This document shows positions 24,024-32,770 of a DNA stretch of 64,000 bases, piece after piece. Position numbers and translations under genes: made by a program. Source of the DNA: Amycolatopsis thermophila (GTDB lineage Bacteria; Actinomycetota; Actinomycetes; Mycobacteriales; Pseudonocardiaceae); the NCBI RefSeq assembly GCF_030814215.1, contig NZ_JAUSUT010000001.1:496001-560000 (forward strand), read 5' to 3'. Position 1 is the first letter of the stretch. Each line of letters starts with the position of its first letter. The notes beneath the pieces are model-generated. The model saw nothing but the letters and a program-made list of their open reading frames with translations, made no database searches and was not told the origin of the DNA.

Positions 24024-25083
24024 TGATCGCCTCCACGCTCGTCTCGAGGTTGGCCAGCCCGACTGACACGGTTTCGCCGCCGCCGTCCTCGTCTGTCTCC
24101 TCCACGACGGTGAGTCGGTCGAGCACCATGTCCTGGTAAACCTGGTAACAGGTGGCCTCTGTCCACACCGGAAGCACGACGCCGGGCACCAGTTCGCGGA
24201 TCGTCACCGGGGCGGTGTCGGACAGGCGGGCCTCGTTCCCGAAGGAGATGTAGAGCGGCGGAGGCATCCCCATCTCCACCTGCCTGCGGGCGACCTCCAA
24301 GGCGGTCGTCTGGTCGGCGATGGTCGAGTCGTTGATCACGCGCTCGATCAGCCCGTAGTAGGGGTCGGTGCCGCCGTATTCGGCGCGGATGCCGTCTTTG
24401 CCGAGCACGATCGCCCGCGACACTGCGGCGTTGCCGTCGTGGGTGACCTTCAACCCGTTGAGGAAGTCCTTGTCCTGCAACAAGTCCGTCTTGCCCAACG
24501 GCTGGGGGCCCCAGAGGATGAGCCGCTTCCCGAGGAACGTGACGTTGAGCGCCGACCCCGTCATCTGCCGCAGCGACGCACCCACGCTCGATTGGTAGGC
24601 GTGGAACTCCCGCTCGGTGTGCACCTCGGTGGGGTAGATCAACGGGGCGGACAGGATCCCGGTCTCGTCCCCGGCGCCGTCCGGGTGGTTGAGCCCGGCC
24701 TTTATCAGGGTCAGTGCGGCGGCGGTCACCTCGTCGGAGACTGTCATGTCGGCGCGGGGGTAGCGCACGTCCAGCCAGGCCCACCCGTCCTCGGCGTACA
24801 GGGTGGCGACGTCGGACTCGGCGTCGATCGGCACGATGGGGCCCTGCCACACCGGCTCGTAGGGGCCGCCCTCGGTGCGGTAGATCACCAGCTCGTGTCG
24901 CCACGGCCGCACGTTCGTCAACTCGTCACAGCAGGCCCCGGACGGCACCCGAACCTCCGCGTGGGAGGTGTTGTTGCGGACCCGGGTCCACTCCACCCGC
25001 AGCGGCTTCGCGACCTCCAGCACCTTGTGCCCGGTGTCCCGGTCCACCACGATCGCCTTGTGCTTCCCGCACCCGAGCGCCAT
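24007..25083 (-). CDS. Minor tail protein, siphovirus Gp37-like
   Basis: A 358-residue protein that fits the siphovirus ReqiPepy6 Gp37-like family, a baseplate hub-type component that follows the distal tail protein. Visible features are an N-terminal beta domain (VEWTRVRNNTSHAEVRV), DGWAWLDVRYPRAD, and a C-terminal region ending in a conserved-looking VSVGLANLETSVEAI. The ATG overlaps the stop of the upstream gene by one base. It contains few Cys compared with its neighbours. Confidence 0.7.
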   Translation of the reverse strand: MALGCGKHKAIVVDRDTGHKVLEVAKPLRVEWTRVRNNTSHAEVRVPSGACCDELTNVRPWRHELVIYRTEGGPYEPVWQGPIVPIDAESDVATLYAEDGWAWLDVRYPRADMTVSDEVTAAALTLIKAGLNHPDGAGDETGILSAPLIYPTEVHTEREFHAYQSSVGASLRQMTGSALNVTFLGKRLILWGPQPLGKTDLLQDKDFLNGLKVTHDGNAAVSRAIVLGKDGIRAEYGGTDPYYGLIERVINDSTIADQTTALEVARRQVEMGMPPPLYISFGNEARLSDTAPVTIRELVPGVVLPVWTEATCYQVYQDMVLDRLTVVEETDEDGGGETVSVGLANLETSVEAISGVLA

Positions 25084-26366
25084 CACATCTCCCGCGTGAC
25101 GGTCTCGAGCGACAGGGTGGCCAGCGGCGAGAACGACTCGACGTCCATGTCCGCGCAGACCGTGTAGTGCATCCCGCATTGCAACTGGATGTGCTGCGCC
25201 GGGCCGCCGCCGTCGCCGAACAGCACCGTGTCCCCGCGGGTGTTGACCCCGCCGGGGCACAGCATCCGCGCGCTGCTGGTGGTGCCGTCGATCACCAGCG
25301 TCGAGTCCGGCGGCACGTACTCCACGTAGTAGGTGCCGCAGGCCCGGCACTCGTCCAGCTCCTCCGCCGGGAGCTGCCGCGGGTTCTGGTAGACGGTGAT
25401 GGACAGGTTCCGGATCGGGTCGTCGCCTGCGTAGAGCCGCATCCGCAGCGCGGACACGAACTGCGGGGCGAGCGCGGTGGCGGGGATGTCGGCGCACTGC
25501 CGCACCACGTACAGCGGGATGCACACGCACCCGGTCGTCGCCGACGGCACCCGCGGTGGCGGTGGGGGTGGCGGGCAGAGCGGGTTCGCGGTGCACCCGC
25601 GCAGCGGCGAGTTGACGCCGGGGATGCAGTCGGGGTTGTCCGGGTCGCAGTCTCCGGAGGTGTCCCAGATGATGTTGCACAGCTGTGTGTCGGGGTCCGG
25701 CTCGGGCCACACCAGCTCGTCGATCACCGTGATGGGCTGCCGCCAAAACGCCGGGTCGGCGGAGATCTGGAACGTCACCTGGAACGCCGGCCGCGTCTTG
25801 CCCTCGCACACCGCGTCCGGCAGCGGGGCGCGCCCGATGACCTCCGGCGCGGTGATCAGCTGCGCGTTCTTGAGCGTCCGCAGCTGCCGCTGCACGTCGT
25901 CGGCGTCGTCCGGGCAGCACCGCAACAGGCACAGGTCGGCGCCTTCACAGGAGGCGCAGCCGAGGAGGCGGGCGGTGAGCCACCGCAGCCCCCAGTCTGC
26001 CGAGCACATGTCGGTGGCGAACAGCCATCCGGTGACGGTGAGCACGCGGTCCCTGTGGCGTCGTGGGGGCACGATCGCCCCGTCCCCGAGCCGCTGCACC
26101 GGGGAGATGTTGAACGCGCCGTTGTGGAGCCCGTCGATGGTTTCGATCCACAGCCCGCCGAACCCGGCGGACTCCGGCTCGTTCGGGTCGTACCACGGTG
26201 CCGGGTCGGCGGCCGGCGTGGTGTAGGGCTGGTGCCCCAGGGCTTCGGCGAACCCGGGGCACGCGCACCCGTTCAGCGACCGGGACAGGCCGGGCTGCAT
26301 GTAAGCCTCGACGCGGGCGTTGTTCCCGATCTCCAGGCCGCCCAGGCTGAAATAGGTCTCCAGCAT
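25083..26366 (-). CDS. Distal tail-type minor tail protein
   Basis: A 427-residue protein directly after the tape measure gene, where the distal tail (Dit-like) protein is expected. The N-terminal part carries a ring-forming-type domain (LTVTGWLFATDMC, FQVTFQISADPAFW). An insert of 22 cysteines in all, including CASCEGADLCLLRCC and a Pro-rich run, makes it unusually Cys-rich. It would join the tail tube to the hub. Assignment rests mainly on position and on the paired beta segments. Confidence 0.65.
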   Translation of the reverse strand: MLETYFSLGGLEIGNNARVEAYMQPGLSRSLNGCACPGFAEALGHQPYTTPAADPAPWYDPNEPESAGFGGLWIETIDGLHNGAFNISPVQRLGDGAIVPPRRHRDRVLTVTGWLFATDMCSADWGLRWLTARLLGCASCEGADLCLLRCCPDDADDVQRQLRTLKNAQLITAPEVIGRAPLPDAVCEGKTRPAFQVTFQISADPAFWRQPITVIDELVWPEPDPDTQLCNIIWDTSGDCDPDNPDCIPGVNSPLRGCTANPLCPPPPPPPRVPSATTGCVCIPLYVVRQCADIPATALAPQFVSALRMRLYAGDDPIRNLSITVYQNPRQLPAEELDECRACGTYYVEYVPPDSTLVIDGTTSSARMLCPGGVNTRGDTVLFGDGGGPAQHIQLQCGMHYTVCADMDVESFSPLATLSLETVTREM

Positions 26367-26375
26367 CCCGCCCCC

Positions 26376-29300
26376 TCAGAACCTCGACACGATCGACCGC
26401 CACCGCGCGTCCACGGCCGCCGCGGTGGCGCGCGCGTCGTGCGCCTCGGTGATGTGGAAGACCGGGCTGTTCGTCGTCACCCGCGACACCCCTCCGGCCG
26501 CTGGTGCCGCGCTGCTCGCCTGGTACAGCGGTGGGATGCCGTCCAGCACCCCGGCGCGCCCGTAACCGCCCAGTGGGGCACCGCCCGCGACTCCGCGGAG
26601 GAACCGTTCGATGGCGTTCGCGTCGAACACCCCGCCCTGCCCGTAGAACTGGTCGGCGAGGACATCGTTGAACTGCTTGGCCAGCGCGCTCGCGCCGCGG
26701 AACGAGAAGTCCTCGAAGAACGTGGCCCCGCTGGTGAGCGCGGTCAGCATCTCCTGCGCAGCCTGCTGCATTGGTGACGTCTTCGCCGCCCGAGTCGCCG
26801 CCTCGCCCACGGACGCGGCGACCTGCTCGGCAGCCCGCACTACCGCGCCCTGCCGGTTCTCCATGCCGACGATCAGGCCGTCCATCACGAACTGCCCGAT
26901 GCGGATGAACACCTTGGACGGCGACGCCACCTGCAGCACACCAGCGGCGGCAGCCGCGACCGCCGCCGCCGCGGCCCGAGCCTTGGCCGCCGCATAGGCC
27001 GCCCGAGCCTCGATACCGGCGGCGAGACCGTCCATCAACGCCGCACCGACACCCCGCAGGTTGATCCCGTTGAACGCGCCCGCGATCCCGGAACCCACCC
27101 CGCGGGCGGCGGCGATCACCTCAGCCCCCTTGGCCTGGGTGGTGGACACCATGCCCGCCCAGCCAGCGAGGTTCGCGCCCTGCATCTGGGCGAGACCGGA
27201 CCCGACCGCGCCGACCATCCCGCCGAATCCACCCGCCACCGCGCCCTGCATCTGCGCAAGCCCGGACCCGACCGTGCCGACCATTCCGGCGACCCCAGCT
27301 CCGACGGTGCCCTGCATTTGCGCGACACCCGCACCGACGGTGCCGTTGATGCCCATCCAGGCGCCGAGCGTGCCGGCCTGCATCTGCGCCCACCCGGCCA
27401 GCGCGGAGGCCGCCACGCCAGCGATCCCGGCGCCAACCGTGACGCCGAGTGCGGTGATCCCCGTGGACACTGCGGCGGTCGTTTCGGCCCAGCTGAACAG
27501 GGCGTCATCCCGCAACCCGGTCCACCCGGCGAGCGCCTTTTCACGCACGCCGACGAAGCCGATGTCGGCGATGCTCCGGAGGTTCGCGACGCCGGACCCG
27601 ACCGCGTCACCGATCTGCATCCAGGAACCGAGGGTGTCTTGGTGGATGTTGCCCCACCCCTGGTCGAAGACGCCCCGCACACCCTCGAGGCCCTGCCCGA
27701 TGGTCGTCTTCCACCGACCCACGGCGTCGTCGATGCCCTTGTTGAAGTCGCCGAATATCAGGCTCTCAAGGTTGGAACCGGTCAATCGGGAGATGAACTT
27801 GATCGGGTCCGAGTCGCCGGTGAAGATCTTCCCGAACTCTTTGCCTATGAGCCCGATGCCGTTGAGGGCGACCTCGATGCCGCCCGCATCCGACGACAGC
27901 CCCAGCTGTTTCAGGTCCTTCTCGCTGATGCCGAGGTTCTTGGCGCTGAACAGTTCGTCGGCGATCGATAACCCGACACCCGCCCACCCGGCGCCCTTGA
28001 GAACGCCGGTGAGGGTGCGGGCCCACCGCTTGCCGCCGCTGGCGACCTTCCGGTCGCCGCTGTCGAACGCGGCCCCAAGCCCCGCGCTGAACGACTTGCC
28101 GAGGCTCTTGCCGAGGTCGAGCAACCCGAACTTCTTCAGCACGGCGTAGGCGATCGCGGCTTTCGCGGTGACCTCAACCAGCCCGGAGGGCAGGATGTCG
28201 ATCAGCTTCGCCGCCCAGCCGACCACCGTGCCGATCGCGGAGGCGATGTCCCCGAACGCGGACGCGATCGCGGGAAGCTTCGGGCCGACCGCGGCGAGAA
28301 GGTCACCGAGCCCGTTGATCAGGTCCCGCAGCCCCTGCTGCACCTCCGGGCTGGACACCGCATCCGCCAGGCCCTGCGCGAAGGTCTGGATGTCGGGGGC
28401 GATCTCCCGCAGCGAGTCGGCGAGGGTCCGGATCACCGGCTGCAGCGCTGGGAACAGCGTCTCGGCGAGGTTCGCCACGATCGGCGCGATCGCCCCGAGC
28501 GCCTGCACCAGCTCCCCGACCACAGGCAGCAGCGCCGCCGTGATGCGCTGCATCGCGTCGAAGAAGCTCATCAGCGACTTCTGGCCCTGCGCGCTCTCGG
28601 TCCATGCCCGGAACTGCTCCGCAACACCTTGGAGGGTGTTGAGCAGCCCGCCGCCCTGCTGGTTCGCGATCTTGAACACGTTCCCGAGCCCGACGGCGAA
28701 GTCCCGCACGGTGACGCCGAGTTCCCGCAGCGTGTCGAGCGAGGCGGTGAAGAACTTGTCCAGCTCACCGGTGGCGGCGGCGTTGCGGATGAAGTCGGCG
28801 AACCGCTCGGAGAGCCGCGACACCCCGGCGGCCATGTCTGGCAGGAACTTGGACCCGACCTCGGAGATGTCCAGGAACGCCGACAGTGCCGGCTTCACCG
28901 CGGGCACCAGGTTGTGAGTCGAGTCGATCAGGTTCTCGACCAGGTTCTTCGTCTGCCCCAGCACCTCGGAGTCGTTGGCGAACCGCAACGCCTCCTTCGC
29001 GGCGGCGTTCAAGTTGTCCGCGGTCGCGCCGAACAGCCGGTTCGCGACCGGCAGGTACCGCGCCGCGAGACGGGACACGCTGTTCGCGAGCCCGTCGAAC
29101 AGCCGTTGTTGCACGCCGAGCTGCATCCGGTCGAACGCGGGCTTCGCCCCGGCGACCGCACGCACGAACGCTTGCGCCGACGGGGCCAGCTCCTTCATGG
29201 CCTCGTTCAGCGCCTTCGCGTCGCCCTCGGCGACCGCGCCCAACGCGTCCTCGAGCCCCTGCGTGCCGAGCTTGATCGTCCCGACGACCGACTGGACGCC

Positions 29301-30143
29301 GAGCAGCGCGGCGGGTAGCAGACCGGCCGCGCCGGCTGCCTGTCCCAGCGCCGCGCCGAGCGCGACCACGCCGCCGGTCAGGGAAGTCACCCCTGCCACC
29401 GCGGCACCAGCGCCAGCACCGACCAGGGTGAGCTTCGCTCCCGTGGTGACCACACTGGTGAGCGCGGACCCGGCGTTGCGGGCGACGGTGGTGAGCGCGG
29501 ACAGGTCCCGCTCGACATCGCGCACACCGCGGGCGTCCGCGTCGACCTGCAACCGCAACAGGTTGCCGCGCGCAGTCAGGCCCTGGATACGGTTCTGGGC
29601 GCGCCGGATGTCGGCGTCGACGTCGATCTCCGCGGTCTCCCGCTGGGCGCGCAGGCTGCGCAACCGGGCCTCGTACTTGCGGATGTCGGCGTCGACCTCG
29701 ATCGAGGTGCCGCGCTGCCCCTCCAACTCCGCCAGCTTCTTCTGGACCCGGGAAATGTCGGCGTCGATGTCCAACCGGGCGGTGCCGCGCTGCTGCACCA
29801 GCTCCGCGATCTCCCGCTGCGCCTTCCGCACGTCGGCGTCGACCGACAGCAGCGATTCCACCCGCGTGGCGCGCTCCACCTGCTCCCGCGCCTGGGCCAG
29901 CGAGGATTCATCGACGGAGACACCGACCTCGGCCTGCACAGCGCGCATCCGGCCGCGCATCCCGACGCGGAACCGGTCTGCCCACTTACGGCCGGCACGG
30001 TCGCCGGACTGGCCGAAGGAATCCTCGAAGTCCTCGCCCGCCCGTTCGGCCGGGCGACGCAAGGCACGGCGAAGCCGAGGCTCGATGTCGGCGACGTTCA
30101 GCTCGACATCGACCTCGACGGACCCGAGATTCGGGCTCGTCAC
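26376..30143 (-). CDS. Tape measure protein
   Basis: A 1255-residue protein, the longest in the window, that sets tail length. The N-terminal 200 residues are coiled-coil with repeated DVDADIRRAQ-type segments. Hydrophobic segments follow (about 225-285), then a long helical middle and a Gly/Ala-rich stretch with repeated QMQGTVGAGVAGM. The C-terminus is helical. The GTG start at 30143 follows promoter site A. The two overlapping tail-chaperone genes upstream are the standard neighbours. Confidence 0.92.
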   Translation of the reverse strand: MTSPNLGSVEVDVELNVADIEPRLRRALRRPAERAGEDFEDSFGQSGDRAGRKWADRFRVGMRGRMRAVQAEVGVSVDESSLAQAREQVERATRVESLLSVDADVRKAQREIAELVQQRGTARLDIDADISRVQKKLAELEGQRGTSIEVDADIRKYEARLRSLRAQRETAEIDVDADIRRAQNRIQGLTARGNLLRLQVDADARGVRDVERDLSALTTVARNAGSALTSVVTTGAKLTLVGAGAGAAVAGVTSLTGGVVALGAALGQAAGAAGLLPAALLGVQSVVGTIKLGTQGLEDALGAVAEGDAKALNEAMKELAPSAQAFVRAVAGAKPAFDRMQLGVQQRLFDGLANSVSRLAARYLPVANRLFGATADNLNAAAKEALRFANDSEVLGQTKNLVENLIDSTHNLVPAVKPALSAFLDISEVGSKFLPDMAAGVSRLSERFADFIRNAAATGELDKFFTASLDTLRELGVTVRDFAVGLGNVFKIANQQGGGLLNTLQGVAEQFRAWTESAQGQKSLMSFFDAMQRITAALLPVVGELVQALGAIAPIVANLAETLFPALQPVIRTLADSLREIAPDIQTFAQGLADAVSSPEVQQGLRDLINGLGDLLAAVGPKLPAIASAFGDIASAIGTVVGWAAKLIDILPSGLVEVTAKAAIAYAVLKKFGLLDLGKSLGKSFSAGLGAAFDSGDRKVASGGKRWARTLTGVLKGAGWAGVGLSIADELFSAKNLGISEKDLKQLGLSSDAGGIEVALNGIGLIGKEFGKIFTGDSDPIKFISRLTGSNLESLIFGDFNKGIDDAVGRWKTTIGQGLEGVRGVFDQGWGNIHQDTLGSWMQIGDAVGSGVANLRSIADIGFVGVREKALAGWTGLRDDALFSWAETTAAVSTGITALGVTVGAGIAGVAASALAGWAQMQAGTLGAWMGINGTVGAGVAQMQGTVGAGVAGMVGTVGSGLAQMQGAVAGGFGGMVGAVGSGLAQMQGANLAGWAGMVSTTQAKGAEVIAAARGVGSGIAGAFNGINLRGVGAALMDGLAAGIEARAAYAAAKARAAAAAVAAAAAGVLQVASPSKVFIRIGQFVMDGLIVGMENRQGAVVRAAEQVAASVGEAATRAAKTSPMQQAAQEMLTALTSGATFFEDFSFRGASALAKQFNDVLADQFYGQGGVFDANAIERFLRGVAGGAPLGGYGRAGVLDGIPPLYQASSAAPAAGGVSRVTTNSPVFHITEAHDARATAAAVDARWRSIVSRF

Positions 30144-30177
30144 AACCCAGCCCCCCCAGCTGGTTCCCCCGCCGATA

Positions 30178-30208
30178 ACTGTATCGGCTCGGTGCGCAAC
30201 AGTTGCGC
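30178..30208 (-). promoter_or_regulatory. Promoter/operator site A (tape measure gene)
   Basis: On the minus strand TTGCGC (30194-30199) precedes TACAGT (30178-30183) with a gap of 10. A second TTGCGC in the other orientation lies at 30203-30208. Predicted transcription would start about 28 bases before the tape measure GTG. It is one of the GTTGCGCAAC sites spread through the prophage. Confidence 0.5.
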
Positions 30209-30215
30209 TACTGCG

Positions 30216-30569
30216 TCACGCGCGCGGCGCGCGACCCCCCAACATCGAGTTGCCCTGCCCCATCGCCGCGAGGAACGCGGCACCATCGGACTCCGCGCCG
30301 GCCCAAAAGTCGTCCCGCCTGTCCCCCGCGGTCTCGATGGGCAACGGCTTGTTCAACGCGGATTCGAGCTTGAACCGGTCCTTTTCCTCGACCGCGGTGG
30401 ACATCAGCAGCGCGTGCACCACGTTGAGGGCCCGGTCCAACGGCACCTCCAGCAGATCGATCCCCTTCGGGAGCAGGGTGCCGTCGAGCTGGTCCCACTC
30501 CCGCGCGATCACGCCTATGAGGCGGATCGCGACCCGGTAGGGCGGCCGGTGAGCTGTTCCACAGCCCAC
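30216..30569 (-). CDS. Tail assembly chaperone, second frame (gpT-like)
   Basis: The frame here is -1 relative to the upstream chaperone, overlaps its end by 55 bases and stays open well upstream of its first possible start. In siphophages this region is normally made only as an extension of the first chaperone by programmed frameshift. Readable sequence includes RLIGVIAREWDQLDG and LEVPLDRALNVVHALLM. No ordinary XXXYYYZ slippery heptamer was found in the overlap, so the slip site is uncertain. It lies between the chaperone and the tape measure gene. Confidence 0.75.
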   Translation of the reverse strand: MGCGTAHRPPYRVAIRLIGVIAREWDQLDGTLLPKGIDLLEVPLDRALNVVHALLMSTAVEEKDRFKLESALNKPLPIETAGDRRDDFWAGAESDGAAFLAAMGQGNSMLGGRAPRA

Positions 30570-30874
30570 ATCAGCGGCTCGTTCAGGTCCTTGAATCGGA
30601 TCTCGCCCTGCGTCAACCGGGCCATGAGCCGGTTGTAGGTGTCCTCGGTGAACACCGCCTTCATCTGCGCGACCATCGCCTTGATGAGGTCACCGGCCTT
30701 GCCGCTGTCGTCGGCCTCGATGAACTCCATGGACAGCGCCACCAACGCGTCCTCCGGGAGGTTCGCGTTGACGTGGTAGGTCTCGCTGTCCCCCTCGAAC
30801 AGCTTGAACGGGATCGGCTTGCGGTTGCCCTTCTTCCGCCCGGCCGCAACCGCGAACGTCTTCACCCCTGCCAT
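30515..30874 (-). CDS. Tail assembly chaperone (gpG-like)
   Basis: A 119-residue protein that begins MAGVKTFAVAAGRKKG and contains PIPFKLFEGDSETYHVNANL and FIEADDSGKAGDLIKAMV. This is the build of actinophage tail assembly chaperones that bind the tape measure protein during tail formation. It is followed by an overlapping -1 frame. Function comes from gene order and pattern; the pair is a usual marker of siphovirus tails. Confidence 0.8.
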   Translation of the reverse strand: MAGVKTFAVAAGRKKGNRKPIPFKLFEGDSETYHVNANLPEDALVALSMEFIEADDSGKAGDLIKAMVAQMKAVFTEDTYNRLMARLTQGEIRFKDLNEPLMWAVEQLTGRPTGSRSAS

Positions 30875-30897
30875 GTGGTTCCCCCCTCGTTGTAGCG

Positions 30898-31311
30898 CTA
30901 GTACTTCGTTGGCACGCCGGTGGATTTCCCCGTCACCAGCTGCACGGCCCTGGTCAGGAACGGCCTCCCCTTCGCCGGACCGACCCGTTTCCGGAACACC
31001 ATCGGCCCGCCCCGCTTCCGCCAGGCCAGCACCTTCCCCGGCTTGGCCTCAAACCCGCGCCGCCCCTGGTGCGCCCAGAACGCGTGCCGGGCGTAGAACC
31101 CGATCCGCACCGCCATCCGCGGAAACCCGGGGCGCATCGTGACGTCCCCGGACTGCCGCAGGCGTCCGGTGTCGACCGGGGCAAGCTGGACCGCGGTGGA
31201 GTGCACCGCGACCCCGATGCGCCGCATCTGCCGGTACGTCGTGGTGCTCGGGTTGGTGCCCAGCTGCCGCAACCCGGCCTGGTTGATCGTGATCCGCCGT
31301 ACCCTCGCCAC
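30898..31311 (-). CDS. HK97 gp10-like head-tail/tail completion protein
   Basis: A 137-residue basic protein with the pattern of HK97 gp10-type neck proteins: a helical start, VDTGRLRQSGDV in the middle and HAFWAHQGRRGFEAKPGKVL in a beta part. These proteins form or complete the connector to which the tail is joined. It sits in the expected place between the connector adaptor genes and the tail chaperones. Confidence 0.75.
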   Translation of the reverse strand: MARVRRITINQAGLRQLGTNPSTTTYRQMRRIGVAVHSTAVQLAPVDTGRLRQSGDVTMRPGFPRMAVRIGFYARHAFWAHQGRRGFEAKPGKVLAWRKRGGPMVFRKRVGPAKGRPFLTRAVQLVTGKSTGVPTKY

Positions 31312-31321
31312 ACTCGCCCCC

Positions 31322-31876
31322 TCAGCCGTTGCACACGCAGGCGTTGACGTGGACGGTGACGGTCATGACGCCGCCCTGGCAGCCGCCGCCGGAGGCCGGG
31401 GTCCACGGGCCGACGAGGAACCGCTGGTCGCTGTTCTCGAGCCAGTCGCAGCAGAACAGTGCCCGTCGCATCGCGTGAGCGTCTTGCGCGGCCTTCTCCG
31501 CCGCCGCGGTGTTCGCGTCGCAACCGGGCAGCTGTCCCTGCGGCCCGAGAGCCGGCGCGCAGCGCATCGCGCCGAGCTCCAACGTCACGACCCACCCGTC
31601 CTGAGCGCCACACGCCGTTGCGGTGGCGGCCTGGGCGGGGAACCGGTCGGTCGGGTAGACGCCGGTGATGCGCACCCACGCCATGCCCTCCCGGCCGCCG
31701 TCGGCGGAGCAGTCGTCCCAGGGCACCTCGGCGCCGTAGAAGATGCAGCAGCACTTGACGGGGCGGTGGTCTTCGAGGATCCCGCATAAGCAGTCCAGCA
31801 GCCGTTGCGCCACAGGCCACGCCACCGGGTCCCCCACTGGCTGCGGCGCGGCGAGCGCGCGTTTCGTCAGGGCCAC
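31322..31876 (-). CDS. Cys-rich head-tail connector/tail terminator protein
   Basis: A 184-residue protein if started at the GTG at 31876, which overlaps the previous gene. It holds 14 Cys, including KCCCIF, FCCDW and ACVC, about 7.6 percent of residues. Position suggests the tail terminator or a neck protein. The predicted beta segments (AWVRITGVYPTDRF, GWVVTLELG) fit such folds, but the cysteine content is unusual. No direct family recognition. Confidence 0.55.
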   Translation of the reverse strand: MALTKRALAAPQPVGDPVAWPVAQRLLDCLCGILEDHRPVKCCCIFYGAEVPWDDCSADGGREGMAWVRITGVYPTDRFPAQAATATACGAQDGWVVTLELGAMRCAPALGPQGQLPGCDANTAAAEKAAQDAHAMRRALFCCDWLENSDQRFLVGPWTPASGGGCQGGVMTVTVHVNACVCNG

Positions 31877-32676
31877 GTGGTCACCACCGGGGACACGACG
31901 TCGGGCGAGTAGATCTGCGGCGGTGCGACCAGCCCGTACGGGTTGACCGCCTTCACCCACTGGTTGATGGAGAACACCCCGAAGTCACCGGACGCGGCGG
32001 CGTCGAACTCGTACTCGACGTTCTCGCGGGTGACCCGCTTGACATTGTCCGGCAACCGGCACTGGTCGGCCATCCCCGGGGTGCACGCCTTGAGCAGTTC
32101 ACACGCCAGCTCCCCCGCGATCTCCTCCCCGCCCGGGGGCACCGGCAGCCCGTGCTTGTACGTGACCGCCCAAGTGCCCGGCTGCCCCAGCGGCTTGCTC
32201 AGGTCCTGGCACAGCGGGAAACAGGCCCCGTCCGGGTTGGCCTCCCACACCAGGCGGCGGCCGTCGTCCACGCGGAACTGCACCAACGGAACGTCCTGCC
32301 CGTCGACGTGGACGCGCACGGGTTCCGGGAGCCAGCCGGGGAGCTCGATCTCGCACACCTCGGTGCACGAGCACCGGTGCTGGTTGCAGCCGCATTCGAT
32401 GTTGAACCACTGTCCGTCCTGCAACAGCGGCGTCCACCGGTTGCCCTGCCACACCCCGCGCACCTCGGTGAACGCGGTGCAGCCGCGGCGGCACGGTCGG
32501 ATGGTGACTTCGCAGCGGCCGTACTGGCGGCCGGTGGCGGCCCACAGCAGGAACACCGCCAGCTTGGAGGCTCGCTCCCGCTCGGCGGGCTCGGCTTCCT
32601 CCCAGCCCGGGCAGCATGGATCAGCGACGACTCCCCAGTCGCACGCGAACGCGAAAGCCCCCCCAGGCGTTGTCAC
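31867..32676 (-). CDS. Cys-rich head-tail connector adaptor
   Basis: A 269-residue protein. The GTG at 32676 is fixed by the TAGGAT -10 box only seven bases upstream, so the message is probably leaderless. It contains 16 Cys, clustered as CGCNQHRCSC and CRRGC. The helical start and the C-terminal segment EEIAGELACELLKAC resemble the DNA-packaging adaptor (head-tail connector) of actinophages. Order relative to the other neck genes supports this. It carries its own promoter, separate from the major tail protein. Confidence 0.6.
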   Translation of the reverse strand: MTTPGGAFAFACDWGVVADPCCPGWEEAEPAERERASKLAVFLLWAATGRQYGRCEVTIRPCRRGCTAFTEVRGVWQGNRWTPLLQDGQWFNIECGCNQHRCSCTEVCEIELPGWLPEPVRVHVDGQDVPLVQFRVDDGRRLVWEANPDGACFPLCQDLSKPLGQPGTWAVTYKHGLPVPPGGEEIAGELACELLKACTPGMADQCRLPDNVKRVTRENVEYEFDAAASGDFGVFSINQWVKAVNPYGLVAPPQIYSPDVVSPVVTTWP

Positions 32677-32683
32677 GGTTGCG

Positions 32684-32717
32684 ATCCTACCCGTCTTGTT
32701 GCGCAACCCATGCGCAA
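32684..32717 (-). promoter_or_regulatory. Promoter/operator site B, leaderless
   Basis: GTTGCGCAAC at 32698-32707 and a second GCGCAA 11 bases away (32712-32717). On the minus strand TTGCGC is followed after 11 bases by TAGGAT (32684-32689), and the GTG start at 32676 follows seven bases later. The site lies directly after the terminator of the major tail protein gene. Confidence 0.6.
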
Positions 32718-32754
32718 CTGCCCGCGCCGCGAGTCGGGGTCGCGGCGCGGGCAG
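32718..32754 (-). terminator. Terminator after the major tail protein
   Basis: A perfect 15-base-pair GC stem with a seven-base loop, 17 bases beyond the tail tube gene stop. It would lower transcription of the following connector genes relative to the tail tube. Confidence 0.75.
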
Positions 32755-32770
32755 TCCGTTCTGGTGTGCC

